Below, piece by piece: positions 11,117-21,699 of a stretch of 64,000 nt of DNA (the stretch's first letter is position 1; each line of letters begins with the position of its first letter). This DNA comes from Apium graveolens (taxonomy: Eukaryota > Streptophyta > Magnoliopsida > Apiales > Apiaceae). Location of the stretch: assembly GCF_009905375.1 (NCBI RefSeq), contig NC_133657.1, positions 63,736,503-63,800,502 of the forward strand. Direction: 5' to 3'. A program made the translations under genes and the position numbers. A model generated the notes under the pieces. The model saw only the letters and a list, made by a program, of their open reading frames with translations. It ran no database searches and had not been told where the DNA came from.

Positions 11117-14100
11117 TGTTACGACCGGCATTTTATGTAATATTATTTGTGAATTTGGTATAATATTAAGTCAAATGAAAATATATTCAATGATTGTACG
11201 TTTGTGTGAGTGAAAATTTCTGCATTATAAATTTGCTTTGGGTAGTATATGATTTTTCAATGCAAGAGTTTATTTAATTTCTTTATTTTTGATTTATAAG
11301 GAATATTCTAAGCTTTGGAAAAATCTTCTTTTAAAAGGCATTTTGTTCACAAATTTTGAAAATGATTTTATAAAGTCTCTAAAAATACAAGTTAATTTAT
11401 GGTATAAATTTTATAATTTTTGAACTTGTATTTTATTTTATAAAAATAAATCATTATAAATTTTAGTTGTCATATTTATCAAATTACATGAATAACCTTG
11501 CATGCAAACTCTCTTTTATTTAATCAAAGGGCAAAGAAGACATTCTCAACCCCACTAACTCACATTTTGCTAACCAATTTACCCCTTTACCCTTGCATGC
11601 AAATCTACCTAACTATATTGGAGGGTTACTCTTGTAAAATCTCAAACCCACTCACATTATAGTCAAATCAATGCATAAAAACAAGTCCAAGAAGTGATCA
11701 TCACCTCACTTCACCCCACCACTTCACTCTCTTCTCCCTCCCTCCTCCCTCACCTCTCGGTTTTTCCCCTCCCCTCTCGGCAACCACCAAAACCGAGCCC
11801 CATCCCCTTCTTTCTTCAACTCTCACTCAAACAATCATCTTATATCCAAGTAATTTTACTCCCTATATGTTATTCTTATATATATTTCAAAAGTTTAGAG
11901 TGAAAAACCTATGTTTTGACCTTGCATGGTGATGTTTTTGTTAAACTCAAAGTGAACCTCCTTGATTCTTGTGAATCTAAGGCTTTCACCATGAGATATA
12001 GTATCATAGGGTCAAGAATGGCTAGACATAAGAGTGTTACACTTATGAAATGTTGTTCTTACCCTAATCCATTCGGCCATGACTTGATAGGAGCCGAATG
12101 GATGGTGTTTTGTTGCCTTGTTACATTTTTGTGTATTTTGTGATGATAACGTGAATTTTATAGTAAAAGCTTGATAAAACCCTTTTGCATGATAGTTGAT
12201 CATTTAGTTGTAATCCATGTTAGGCTTGCATGTTGAATTATGATAAAAATTTATTTGGAAATCATGTTGCTTTGGCTTGAAAGATCCGAAAGCATGCATG
12301 CATGTAAATCACTTTTGATTTTTTTTGGAAGTTTTGATCATTTAGATTCATGTTGTTAGTGAGCCTTAATTTCAGTAGGAATAATGTATTAATATTGATT
12401 TATACTTCTTATTGCATGGTAATAATTTGTGGTTATCTATTATAAAAAAAATATATATCTTGTTGCTTCAAGAGCATAAAGGTTTGTGATTTGTAAAGAG
12501 TAGTCTCTTTTGTTTTGCCATAGTTGCACCTTAGGTAAGGATGATCTCACCAAGGTTATTTTGAGAAAAAGGGAGTTAGTTCAGTAGAATACCATGTATA
12601 AGTCTTTGTTTAAGTTTTGAGTTGTTGTTAGATAGGTTTGTCAAGTCAAAGCCTTGGAAAAATGAGAGTTATAGTTTCTGCAGAAAAATCAGTTTAGTAC
12701 CCTGAGGTTTAGAGTGAGTTTTGACCATGTCATTGATGTGCACTTTGAGGCCCAAGCTACCAGAAGTTAGTATGGGGAGTATATAATAGGTTTTAGGAGT
12801 TAGTTGGAGGTTTGCATGTCATTTGGTTAGGTGCACAAGTAGAATAACAAAATCTGTCCAGCAGGGGACAGTTTTGTTGCAACTTTGAAATAGGGAGATT
12901 TGGCCATGTCATGGGTAGGCCCTCATTAGGCCCAATTGGGCCTTAGTTAGAGGGTATGTCAGAGAAGTTTTTCCAATCATAGTTCATAGGATATGAGCTA
13001 GAACCATGTGTCACAAGTTAATTCAAGTCAGGGCATTTTCTGCCCAGAAAAACAGGGGAACCTTGGACTTTTAGCTTAGGCCCAAGAAGGCCCAAGCCAG
13101 GCCTTTGAGCCACATCAAGCTTGTGAGATGCCCTTAGGTCGGGAGAGTCTTGTGTAAAAATTTTGAAGAAAAACTTGTAGTTTAAGAGTGTCTAATGCAC
13201 TCAAGAAACCTTAGTTACCATTCTGAAATTTGCACCAGTGAGCACTTTCACTTACCACATAGCTTTAGAACACTTAGAAGTGAGTATTAGGTCGACCACC
13301 ATAGTTGTAAGATAGTATAAGGTCAGTAGAGCAAAAGGCCCAAGTGAGGGTCAATAGGTTTTGGATAATTTAGGAAAGGCACATTGAGTTAGGAAGCCCA
13401 AATTTGAAGACTTTGTTTAGTTAGCGACCAAGTGACTTAAGTGGTGAGTCGAGATCATCCAAGCCTAGTGTGGCATTATGGTGTATATGATGTTATTTGG
13501 TATTAATATACGATATGTGATTATGTGGCTACATGTGTACATTTGAAAATATAATGGTGGATATGAATTAAGTGCGTATAGGCCTAAGTGCCATCCATGT
13601 TTAATTTCGGGTTGTAAATAGGTTAAGATGGTAAGAATATATTATAATGAGAATTATTATTATTTATGTAGGATCTCGAGACGAGGGAAAACTTGCCATA
13701 AAAGTCGAGTGAAGCTCCAGTTGTTGCTCCTACCAGTCAGACCAGACCAGTCTATCTCAAGGCAAGTGATTCAACTTGACCTTCGTATTTACAGTAAACA
13801 GTTCATATATATATCGATGCAATTATCCTGAGTCATTTTGATATATTTAAATCAAGCGTATCTTTTGTTTATCTTTGAGTTACATAGAGATGCCATGAAC
13901 CCTCGAGTACGTATTGCAAGTAGTTCAAAAGTCTTTCATGATAGTTTAATGCCATGATAAAATAGAGATTTGTTATAATACTTTATTGATCCTTTTGATT
14001 ATCATGCTATTGATCCCTGAGAAATCTTGATATTGCACCCTGATGCTTTGATTCAACTCTTGAAATAACCTCGATAGAAACTTTATCTTGATACCTAAAA

Positions 14101-14673
14101 GCCAATCATTTCTTAAATTCATTCATGATTGTTTGATAACCCTATCCTTACCCTAAAGCTTGATACCCTTTTATATCTTGAGCTGATGATCACTTTCTTT
14201 ATATTTTAACACCTCTATCCTATTGGAACCAGTGATGCTTATCTTCTTGATGTTCTAATACCTATACCTTGTCTACAACCATTGCTTTAAGCCTAGTTTG
14301 GCATTACTCTTTCATATTATCCAATAGCCTTGCTCAATTTCCTTGTCAAAGTTCTTGTTTATGGAAACCTCTCAATTACCCTAATATAGTAAAGTCTAGT
14401 GGATCATGGCCCTGAGATTTATTGTCATATTTCCAGTGTTTCAAGTTGATCTATAATCCCTTGATAAAAATGATTACAGTCGAAAGAGACTTTGTCATAA
14501 ATCGGCATCAGTTTTTAAAATGATTAAAATGTGGATTTTTAAGTCCCAAAGGGGGATAAATGTTTTCTTTGAATGGTGGATCTGGACTGAGACGCGAGTC
14601 CTTTCCACACTTATATTAGGCTTAAAAGTTTCCTAGGGATTCCCAATAATGTTTTAGAACCCAGCGAGGTTCG

Positions 14674-14707
14674 GGATTACTTCGCGGCTGATCACCGGCT
14701 GTAATCC
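14674..14707 (+). promoter_or_regulatory. Conserved 34-nt hairpin in the 5' LTR of D
   Basis: Arms GGATTAC (14674-14680) and GTAATCC (14701-14707) enclose a 20-nt loop containing CGCGGCTGATCACCGGC. CGG and CCG inside the loop can add a small inner stem. The LTRs of element E carry the same design with different arms, GTGTTGC and GCAACAC, and the loop matching at 18 of 20 positions. It lies inside the putative GC-AG intron of the LTR. Its function is unknown; RNA structure for packaging, export or splicing is possible. Confidence 0.75.
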
Positions 14708-14880
14708 GTAGCGTCATAAAATGATTTTGATTAAGAATGATTTTAAAATTGTTTTGATGCAAGCAAAATGATGCCAACTCACATAAGTTTTATCTCTCGT
14801 TATCATTGATTATGTCTTTCCATTGTCATTCCTAAAGGTATATCTCGATTTATGTTTTGCGTTGTACTGTTAGCACTTGT

Positions 14881-14895
14881 TGAGCTTTTGGCTCA
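14881..14895 (+). promoter_or_regulatory. Small TGAGC/GCTCA hairpin in the 5' LTR of D
   Basis: The stem TGAGC and GCTCA is separated by five bases, 26 bases before the acceptor at 14921. Element E has the same arms around a different loop (20140-20158), again shortly before an acceptor. The sequence CTTG(T/C)TGAGC around it is also shared. Confidence 0.5.
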
Positions 14896-14930
14896 CTTCT
14901 TGCTTTACCCTGATATTACAGCTAGCAGCT

Positions 14931-15660
14931 ATGGTTAGATTCAAGCAGACTGCCCGTAAGACCTGTGATGCTGATGCTTATGTTCGAGCTCAGGTAGAAT
15001 AAGTAATAATAGCTGTGAGGATTCGGTATTTGTAATCAGATGTAATAGCTGGTAGTGATGGGCTGTTCCAAACCCTAAACTGTAAGATCTTGGATTGGTT
15101 GTGTATCCTTCATTAAAATGATGTAATAACTATATTTATTTCGCTATTTAAGTTGGGGGTGTGACAGGTTCTGGTATCAGAGCTACGGTTTAGAGTCCCT
15201 GGACAACCCAAATAGGTTATAGGATTTGTGTGTAGGTTATAGATATTATGCGAGAGAGTAGGTTAAGTAAATTATTATTAATACTCCTCTTATTGGTTGT
15301 CAGCAAAGGGCGCATTCCTCGTCATCCTCTGGGTCGGACGACACTATTGCTTTCTCCGTGTATGCTGAGTTGAGGCGCGAGTTCGACATGCTTCAGGGCA
15401 AGTACGACCGACTGATAGACCAACTGAAGAACGTGTATCCAGACAGTCGAAACTACGAAGGGAAGCCCAAGGAGCAGATGATTGCGAGACTTGAGACCTT
15501 GGTTCAGTACGTCAACCCTAAGCTTGAGGAGATGCCAGCACACCGGGACCGTACCAGCCAGTATGTCATTCAGATGGTGGCGGATGAGCTCCAGAGCATT
15601 GTGAAGACGCTTCGAGAGGAAAAGACTACCAAGCCCCGTTCAGATGGAGTGGAGCCTTAG
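14931..15660 (+). CDS. Spliced leader protein of element D with a histone H3 tail-like N-terminus
   Basis: Proposed as two exons, 14931-14993 and 15304-15660, giving 139 residues. Exon 1 sits in the LTR. Its ATG has G at -3 and +4 and opens MVRFKQTARK, matching the H3 tail MARTKQTARK at 8 of 10 places from the initiator on. Without splicing, the frame stops after 23 codons. The donor CAG/GTAGAA and acceptor TTGTCAG/CA join phase 0 to phase 0 in frame. Exon 2 is open from 15271 with no ATG of its own before the acceptor. It starts with a Ser-rich stretch, then a charged helical region with regular Leu/Val/Met spacing (likely coiled coil), ending EP-stop. It is not gag. I know no named family for it. 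The mimicry, and possible methylation at the K9-like Lys, are inference. The 3' LTR keeps the same N-terminus with one Val-to-Ile change at residue 18. Confidence 0.62.
14994..15303 (+). other. Putative intron spanning the LTR end and primer site
   Basis: 310 bp from GTAGAATAAG to TTATTGGTTGTCAG. It removes the LTR terminus and primer site, so the spliced RNA could serve only as mRNA, not as template. A second acceptor, CTTATTTCAG at 15968, lies four bases before the gag ATG and could give a gag message from the same donor. This is read from consensus only. Confidence 0.5.
15172..15184 (+). promoter_or_regulatory. Primer binding site of D (initiator Met tRNA)
   Basis: TGGTATCAGAGCT, five bases after the LTR end, complementary to the 3' end of plant initiator Met tRNA. 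It primes minus-strand DNA synthesis. Confidence 0.92.
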
Positions 15661-15972
15661 TTCTTTCCATTTACCTTTCATGTTGTTGTACTATCAGACT
15701 CTATGGAATCCCCAGTTGTTTCCGTCTTTCCTTTAAATAAGCCTGTTATTCCTAGAATCAGACTATGTCCCAATCCTATGTACTGTGACCTTTAAAAATT
15801 TCAATAATTATGTGCTATTGTTCCATTTGCTCTCAACTGTTATTTTATGTTTTTATGATCATATCTGCTTAATTTGGAAACTTGACCCCATATGTCAATG
15901 AGAATGCCATGCGATACCCTCGAATCATTTTATCATTCATATCTGTTATGACACAACTCTTATTTCAGGATC
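15661..15972 (+). other. Spacer between leader ORF and gag
   Basis: No coding frame stands out. The final 40 bases are pyrimidine-rich and end in a strong acceptor-like TTATTTCAG just before the gag ATG at 15973. Confidence 0.5.
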
Positions 15973-18539
15973 ATGCCTCCCAAAAAGAAGAACCCAACAA
16001 CCACCTTCACCACAGACCCAAACATTCTTCGACTACTGGAAACCTTGCAACAGCAAACCAATGCTATAGCTCAACAACAACTAACTCTTCAACAACGAAT
16101 TGAAAACCAAGATAACCGTGAGCCACACCAACCACCCGAACCACCAGTACCACCTAGACAAATTGTCACTTTCAAAGCTTTTCAGAATGTGAATCCACCT
16201 GTATTTCATGATACCACTGATCAAGTGATAGCAAACACATGGATCAAGGAGATGGAAAGGGCTTTTGAGTTGGTACAGTTAGGAGACGATCAGAAGACGC
16301 CGTATGCCACTTACTTCTTGAAGGGAGAAGTCATCTATTGGTGGGAATCAGTAAAAGCTATGGAAGTCACTCAGCAGGTTTCTTGGGAGAGATTTAAGAA
16401 GTTATTTCTGGACAAGTATTACCCTAAGTACATGCAGAATCAGATGGAGCTAAAATTTCTTGAGTTAAAGCAAGGGAACATGACTGTACTGGAATATGAG
16501 AAGAAGTTCACTGAGTTGTCAAGGTTTGTGACAAAGTATACTAGCACTGAGGAAGAAAAAGCAAAGAAATTTCAGCAAGGATTGGAGCCTTGGATCAGAG
16601 ATAGGGTGGCTATGTTTGAGCTTGAAACTTATGCGGGAGTAGTACAGAAAGCTGCTCTGATTGAGAATAATGGGATGCAGTCAAGGAAAGAGAGGGATAA
16701 CAAGAAGAGGAAGGTTCCATTTTATGGAGAAAAGTCTGAAGCTGGAAGTTCGCAAGATCGGAATATAAAGAGGATTGGTTTCCAGAAGGGCGGAAATTTT
16801 CAAAAGAAGGGAAATTTGGGCAAAAGGCAAGAATCAAAAGGGAACAATCAGGCAAGCCAAAGGCAAGTTGGAGAAAACAGGTTCCAGAGGCCAGAATGCA
16901 AGCACTGTGGAAGAAGGCACCCCGGAGTATGCAATAAGCTGAGTATGACCTGTTATAGGTGCAATCAGAAGGGACATTTGGCAAACGAGTGCAAGATGCC
17001 GAAGCCAGGAGTTACGTGTTACAAGTGTGGGAAGACTGGACACATGGCTAGGGAGTGTAAGGCAACAGGACCAGTCAGAGCTCTGATGAACGTGGCAAGT
17101 ACCAGTGCAAGCGTGCCAGCTGAGGTATTGGCATTACCTCCACCACCCGCACCAACCCCGCAAGCAACAGCAAGGACATTTGATCTAAAGATGAAAGATG
17201 TTGTTCAGAATTCTGAGGTGATAGCAGGTACACTTTTATTCAATAATGTCAAAGCTAAAGTATTGATTGATTCGGGAGCAACAAGATCTTTCATATCAGA
17301 ATCTTTTGTTGATAAGCTCCAATGTGATAAAACGGTTATGAGTGAGGTAGTAAATGTGGTAATTGCGAACCAAGAAAAGATTCCTGTGAATCAATTTTGT
17401 CCAAAATGTGAGATTGATATTTCGGGATATAAGTTCTCAGCCGACTTGATACTCTTCAAGCTGGGAGAGTTTGATATAATTTTAGGAATGGATTGGTTAG
17501 GAGAGAATAGCGCTCAGATAAATTGTAAGACCAAGAGAGTGTATTTAAAGACGAAGAGTGGAGAGAAGGTAGTATTTAAGGGGCAGAGGCAAGAGCAACT
17601 ATTTCTTACAATTATTCAGGCTAAGAAGTTACTTAGAAAAGGTTGTGAGTCGTTCCTAGCATATGTAGTGGATTCAGAGAGAGGCAGCCCCAGCATGGAA
17701 GATATTCCTGTAGTTAATGAGTTCCCCAATGTGTTTCCCGACGAACTACCAGGCTTACCACCAGATCGACAAATTGAGTTCGAGATCAACCTTGCTCCAG
17801 GCACGGAACCAGTTTCAAAGGCTCCGTATAGGATGGCACCAGCAGAAATGAAAGAGTTGGCGAGCCAGCTACAAGAATTATTGGATAAGGGAGTGATACG
17901 ACCAAGTACGTCGCCATGGGGAGCACCTGTTCTCTTTGTGAAGAAGAAAGATGGGAGTATGCGTCTATGCATAGATTACCGGGAGTTGAATAAAGTAACG
18001 ATCAAGAACCGCTACCCGCTACCAAGGATAGATGACCTTTTTGATCAGTTAAAGGGAGCAAAATGCTTTTCAAAGATTGATTTGAGATCAGGATACCATC
18101 AATTAAAGATCAAGGAAGAAGATATTCCCAAGACCGCATTTAGGACCAGATATGGGCATTATGAATTCCTAGTAATGCCGTTTGGATTGACCAACGCTCC
18201 GGCCGCATTTATGGATCTGATGAATCGAGTATTTAAGAAGTATTTGGATAAATTTGTCGTGGTATTTATTGATGACATCCTTATTTATTCTAAGTCGGAA
18301 GAAGAACATAAGCAGCACCTCTGGATAGCATTGGAGATACTCCGACAAGAGAAGTTGTATGCCAAGTTTACCAAATGTGAGTTTTGGTTAAAGGAAGTTC
18401 AATTTTTGGGGCATGTTATTGGAAATGAGGGAGTTAAAGTGGATCCGGCGAAGATTGAGGCAGTTATGAGTTGGGAGACGCCAAAGACTCCTACGGAAGT
18501 GCGAAGTTTTCTAGGATTGGCCGGATATTATAGAAGATT
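15973..18539 (+). pseudogene. gag-pol: gag-pol of D, 5' part: gag, protease, reverse transcriptase
   Basis: One open frame from ATG 15973, cut at 18539 by element E; it runs on 57 bases into the E LTR to an artefactual stop at 18597. Residues 1-300 are capsid-like gag with the W.....F..KY region. Three Cys/His knuckles follow, two canonical CCHC at about 327-340 and 349-362. The aspartic protease has IDSGATRSF with DSGA at 433-436. The reverse transcriptase starts near the APYRMAPAE block and has IDYRELN, SGYHQ and the catalytic FIDD at 765-768. The break follows the conserved AGYYRRF, at the RT/RNase H connection. Apart from the insertion, I see no stop or frameshift. Confidence 0.93.
18535..18539. 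repeat. Target duplication of element E, left copy
   Basis: AGATT before the LTR start TGTAATATCC. The same five bases follow the last LTR at 26932-26936, and removing one copy with E restores the D reading frame. Confidence 0.9.
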
Positions 18540-19539
18540 TGTAATATCCCATATTTTCAAATATTATTATAATAATTATTTGGAATTATTTATGTGAATT
18601 TTAGTGAATTATATGATACGTGTTACGTGTTTAAAATGTATTTATATGAATCGATCCGTAATTTATACGCGTGGTTACTTGCGTTACTCGTTTTATGTGA
18701 GGGTCATAAGAATCTTGTGTTGGACTGTTTCTTTTATGTGCGGGCTATCGTATGGGTAGACGATAGGCTTTTGACGTGCAGTTCGTCGAGTGGTTATCGA
18801 TTAGACAATTAAAGTTCTATATTTTAATTATAGATGCGGATCATTCGAGTTGATCAGGACAAGGTGTTGGATAAAGAGTGAGATGGAATGGAAGTGGATA
18901 TCTGGCTTCTAGCAATCACAGGAGCAGCATATCAGTAAGGTGTTGAAAAGCAAGACGGTGATACTTTAATACAGAATGTCCGAATAGATGCGTCATTGCG
19001 AGTGTGACTAACTGCTAAAATCCAAAGGCAAGTACCCTAACCTCACTTATCATTCAAGTGACGTTTAATTCGATTCATATTATGCAAGTATCCCTATCAT
19101 CAATTATTGTTCAAGTGATATTTATTTTGAATCGTATCATGCAAGTATTGCTTTTCCTATTCTCAGTTTAGAATCGATAAATGTTTTACATATCGCTGAA
19201 TTAAATAATTCTGTTTATGCAAGTATTCTTCAGCTATTCTATGTTCAGAGTAGCTAAGTGATTTTACTTATCCAATTATCGGATTTATAAATTTTGTGGA
19301 TTTTGAGAAAGATGACGTTGTTTTGGTTTTCTGCCCAAGTGAAAGGGCGAATAAAAGTTTGTAAGGGTGTCGAGTATTATGACCCCTCTCAATAAAATGT
19401 TTTTAAGATTGGATGGTTGCGTAAGAGACCGTGGTGGCGGTCCAGCGTGAGCTATGTGTTATACAGGATATAACACCTTGCTAGGCCGATATGTGCCTTG
19501 GGTACCCCTTTGTTTAGTTGGATATGCTTAGGCATACCG

Positions 19540-19573
19540 GTGTTGCTCCGCGGCTGATCACCGGCGGCAACAC
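19540..19573 (+). promoter_or_regulatory. Conserved 34-nt hairpin, LTR 1 of E
   Basis: Arms GTGTTGC and GCAACAC with a 20-nt loop containing CGCGGCTGATCACCGGC. It is the same length and layout as in D. Three of seven stem pairs differ from D, all by compensating changes. Confidence 0.75.
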
Positions 19574-20139
19574 ACCGTCGTTCGAGGATTCCAATCTAAA
19601 TTATGATATTGTTTTGATATTCATAGAATAAATGATTTATCAACTGTTTCTGTTTTGGATTAACGGTGAAATGCAGTTTTGATTCAGATTCTGATTTATG
19701 CTGATACTTACGTTGTTGTTAAATATCAAAGGTGGTATTAGTATAGATGATTGATGTTGACTTCAGTATGGAATATTGTGAGCATCAAAGTTCGTATTAA
19801 TATCTAATTTGATATGACAGCAAAATAAGTATTAATTTCAAGAGTTCGGTTTGAGTAAAGTTTAGGATTCATTCCATGATCATTGTTTCATGTTATTGTG
19901 GTTTACGATATTTCCGTAAACACTGTTTTACGAGTTTTATTCTCGTCAAGATTCAAAGTATTGCTGAAGCATTTCGCTCAAAAATATCAAATTGGTTTTG
20001 AATATAATTAAGGAATTAAATCTGGGATTCCTCAACTAAAATTTTATGATTCAGCAATTATGATTTTAAAAATGTTTTGCTCTAATGCAGATGTCAATTT
20101 TATATCAAAATGACCATATATATGCTATAATGAACTTGC

Positions 20140-20158
20140 TGAGCATTTCTTCCGCTCA
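20140..20158 (+). promoter_or_regulatory. TGAGC/GCTCA hairpin, LTR 1 of E
   Basis: Arms identical to those in D (14881-14895), with a longer loop, 30 bases before the acceptor-like site at 20188. Copies lie at 23300-23318 and 26460-26478. Confidence 0.45.
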
Positions 20159-20611
20159 TACTTGCCTGTTTTTAAATTTAACCTCCAGTGAGGATTAGCT
20201 TGCGCTGTTTAGCTGCATAATTCGAGGAAGCAAAGAAGAAGCTTTTGGAAGGTGGTTGGTCCAGGGTTTGCGAACTAGTGTAAGTTTTATTGTGTAAAGT
20301 TGTTTATATTATATTATATATAGTTGTATATTTTATTTGGGCCTAGTATACTTCATTTCGAAGTTATACTAGTGGGTTTAGTTTTGAGTTGGAATTTATT
20401 GAAAAGAGTTTTAAAAGAAAGTGAAAAATTTATTTGTGGAATTTGGATTTCTTGTTTCTAGAACTGTAACCTTAAAAGATCTTGGATTAGTTTGGGGTCA
20501 TTTATGCTAAATATCTTCCGCTGGCATTTAATTTTGATTAAACAGGTTATTTTGGATTGAGGTTTCATAGTGACGACCAAATCCTCTGACCCCGGATTTG
20601 GGGGCGTTACA

Positions 20612-21699
20612 GGTTGGTATCAGAGCTGAGGTTATAGTAAACTAGAAACGAGAGTGTGTAGGAGTGTGTATAGCTATGTGAGGACGTTTGAGCTCATATC
20701 TAGTTCCTGTTGGACTATTGGATATAGTACCAACGAATAAGTTAAGATAAGGCGTATTTGTTTGAGATGATTGTGCTGAACTGGATGGAACTCCGGGAAG
20801 CTGCAAATTTCTATTGTGGAATCTTTCGAGACTACGATTCGACGACGATGGAGATTATCGATATCCTTGAAACGTGAAGAAGTGTCTAGAAGTGGGTGAC
20901 GATTCAACTGGAGAGTTCAAATTAAAGATAAATATTAAGACTTTGGCAATACCTTTTCTTTCTATAATTTCTTTTGACATCTCTCAAAAGAAGTAATTGT
21001 TAGAGGATATATTCCCTACCACTCATTTTCAATCATAACTATGTTTTAAATGTGCCAGAGGTTGTCATGAAGCCTATTTTTCAGGTTTTGATAGCTCTGC
21101 TAAGTTATGATAATTTAATTCCACTTTTCTTAATTGGTGAATAGTTTCTTGATGATGTGACACCATTTGCTTATTTGGTGACATAATTTTGTTCTCTGGA
21201 TTTCATTTCCTTCAGAATTATCATCTTTGAAATCTTTTCAGTTTTATTCATTTGATTTTCAATTCTGTTGATATTCTTTTATTCTGACTGAGATGAACAA
21301 CCTTAAATATAAGGGACACAAGGTATACCTGTCTGTGTGATAGGAGTTGGATGGGACGCCATCACTTGTGTGTATTGTGAATACATGAAGGTTAACAACC
21401 TTTAGTAGTGTCTTAATTTGGGCACGCAATACCAAGTTCGTTTGATCATATTGATCTCTCAGTTATTATTTCATTTCAACAATACTTTTTCTCCAATTCA
21501 GATTCTATCCTGTTATGATATGAAATTCTTTTCTTTTCTATGATTTTATCATTTCAAATATTCGAAGGTATGCCAACCAAGTTAAGTTGAGTATCCGGGT
21601 CAAGTCAAAGTAAAGCGATGTGACGGAAAGTTGATTAGAAAACCCTTAGTACTGTCTTCTGCTGATTCCGAGGACGGAATCCTTATAAGGTGGGTAGAT
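20612..21699 (+). other. Internal region 1 of E
   Basis: 1,088 bp. The primer site TGGTATCAGAGCTG starts at 20615 and a polypurine tract lies at 21687-21699. Between them I see no gag, protease or polymerase motif; the one frame of 77 codons on the minus strand is lost in the second copy. It differs from internal region 2 at about five positions. Confidence 0.85.

Larger units (their letters stand above)
11117..15166 (+). repeat. 5' LTR of element D (4,050 bp)
   Basis: It begins TGTTACGACCGGCATTTT and ends GGGGGTGTGACA. A CT-rich stretch at about 11690-11830, just after a weak TATA-like GCATAAAAAC, looks like the start of the transcribed part. Splice-like signals inside the LTR are CTTAG/GTAAGG at 12534, an acceptor at 13671, a GC-type donor CAAG/GCAAGT at 13761, an acceptor at 14921 and a donor at 14994. 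The last exon of the LTR holds the ATG of the leader protein. An 18-kb-distant copy is the 3' LTR. Confidence 0.95.
18540..20611 (+). repeat. LTR 1 of E
   Basis: 2,072 bp, TGTAATATCC to GGGGGCGTTACA. By eye it differs from LTR2 at six places and from LTR3 at five (for example AATCACA against AATCGCA near 18917). GC-donor-like AAAG/GCAAGT at 19027 and acceptor-like CCTCCAG at 20188 could bound an intron, as in D. Confidence 0.93.

Noticed and set aside
11694..12143. Two short ORFs (69 and 75 codons) kept in both LTRs of D
   Set aside because: One is coded by a CT-rich leader and is low complexity. LTR identity alone explains conservation. At most they are upstream ORFs.
15172..15184. tRNA-like sequence (also at 20615, 23775, 40097 and 57630)
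   Set aside because: Only the 3' end complement of initiator Met tRNA is present; these are primer sites.
16610..16984. Long frames antisense to gag-pol of D (and similar ones over other pol genes)
   Set aside because: Shadows of the real coding strand with no domain similarity.
18594..18812. A 72-codon ORF identical in all three LTRs of E (also 21754 and 24914)
   Set aside because: It lies close to the LTR start, upstream of any likely transcription start. Identity follows from the recent duplication, and it resembles no family.
20674..20907. A 77-codon minus-strand frame in internal region 1 of E
   Set aside because: It is lost in the near-identical second internal region.
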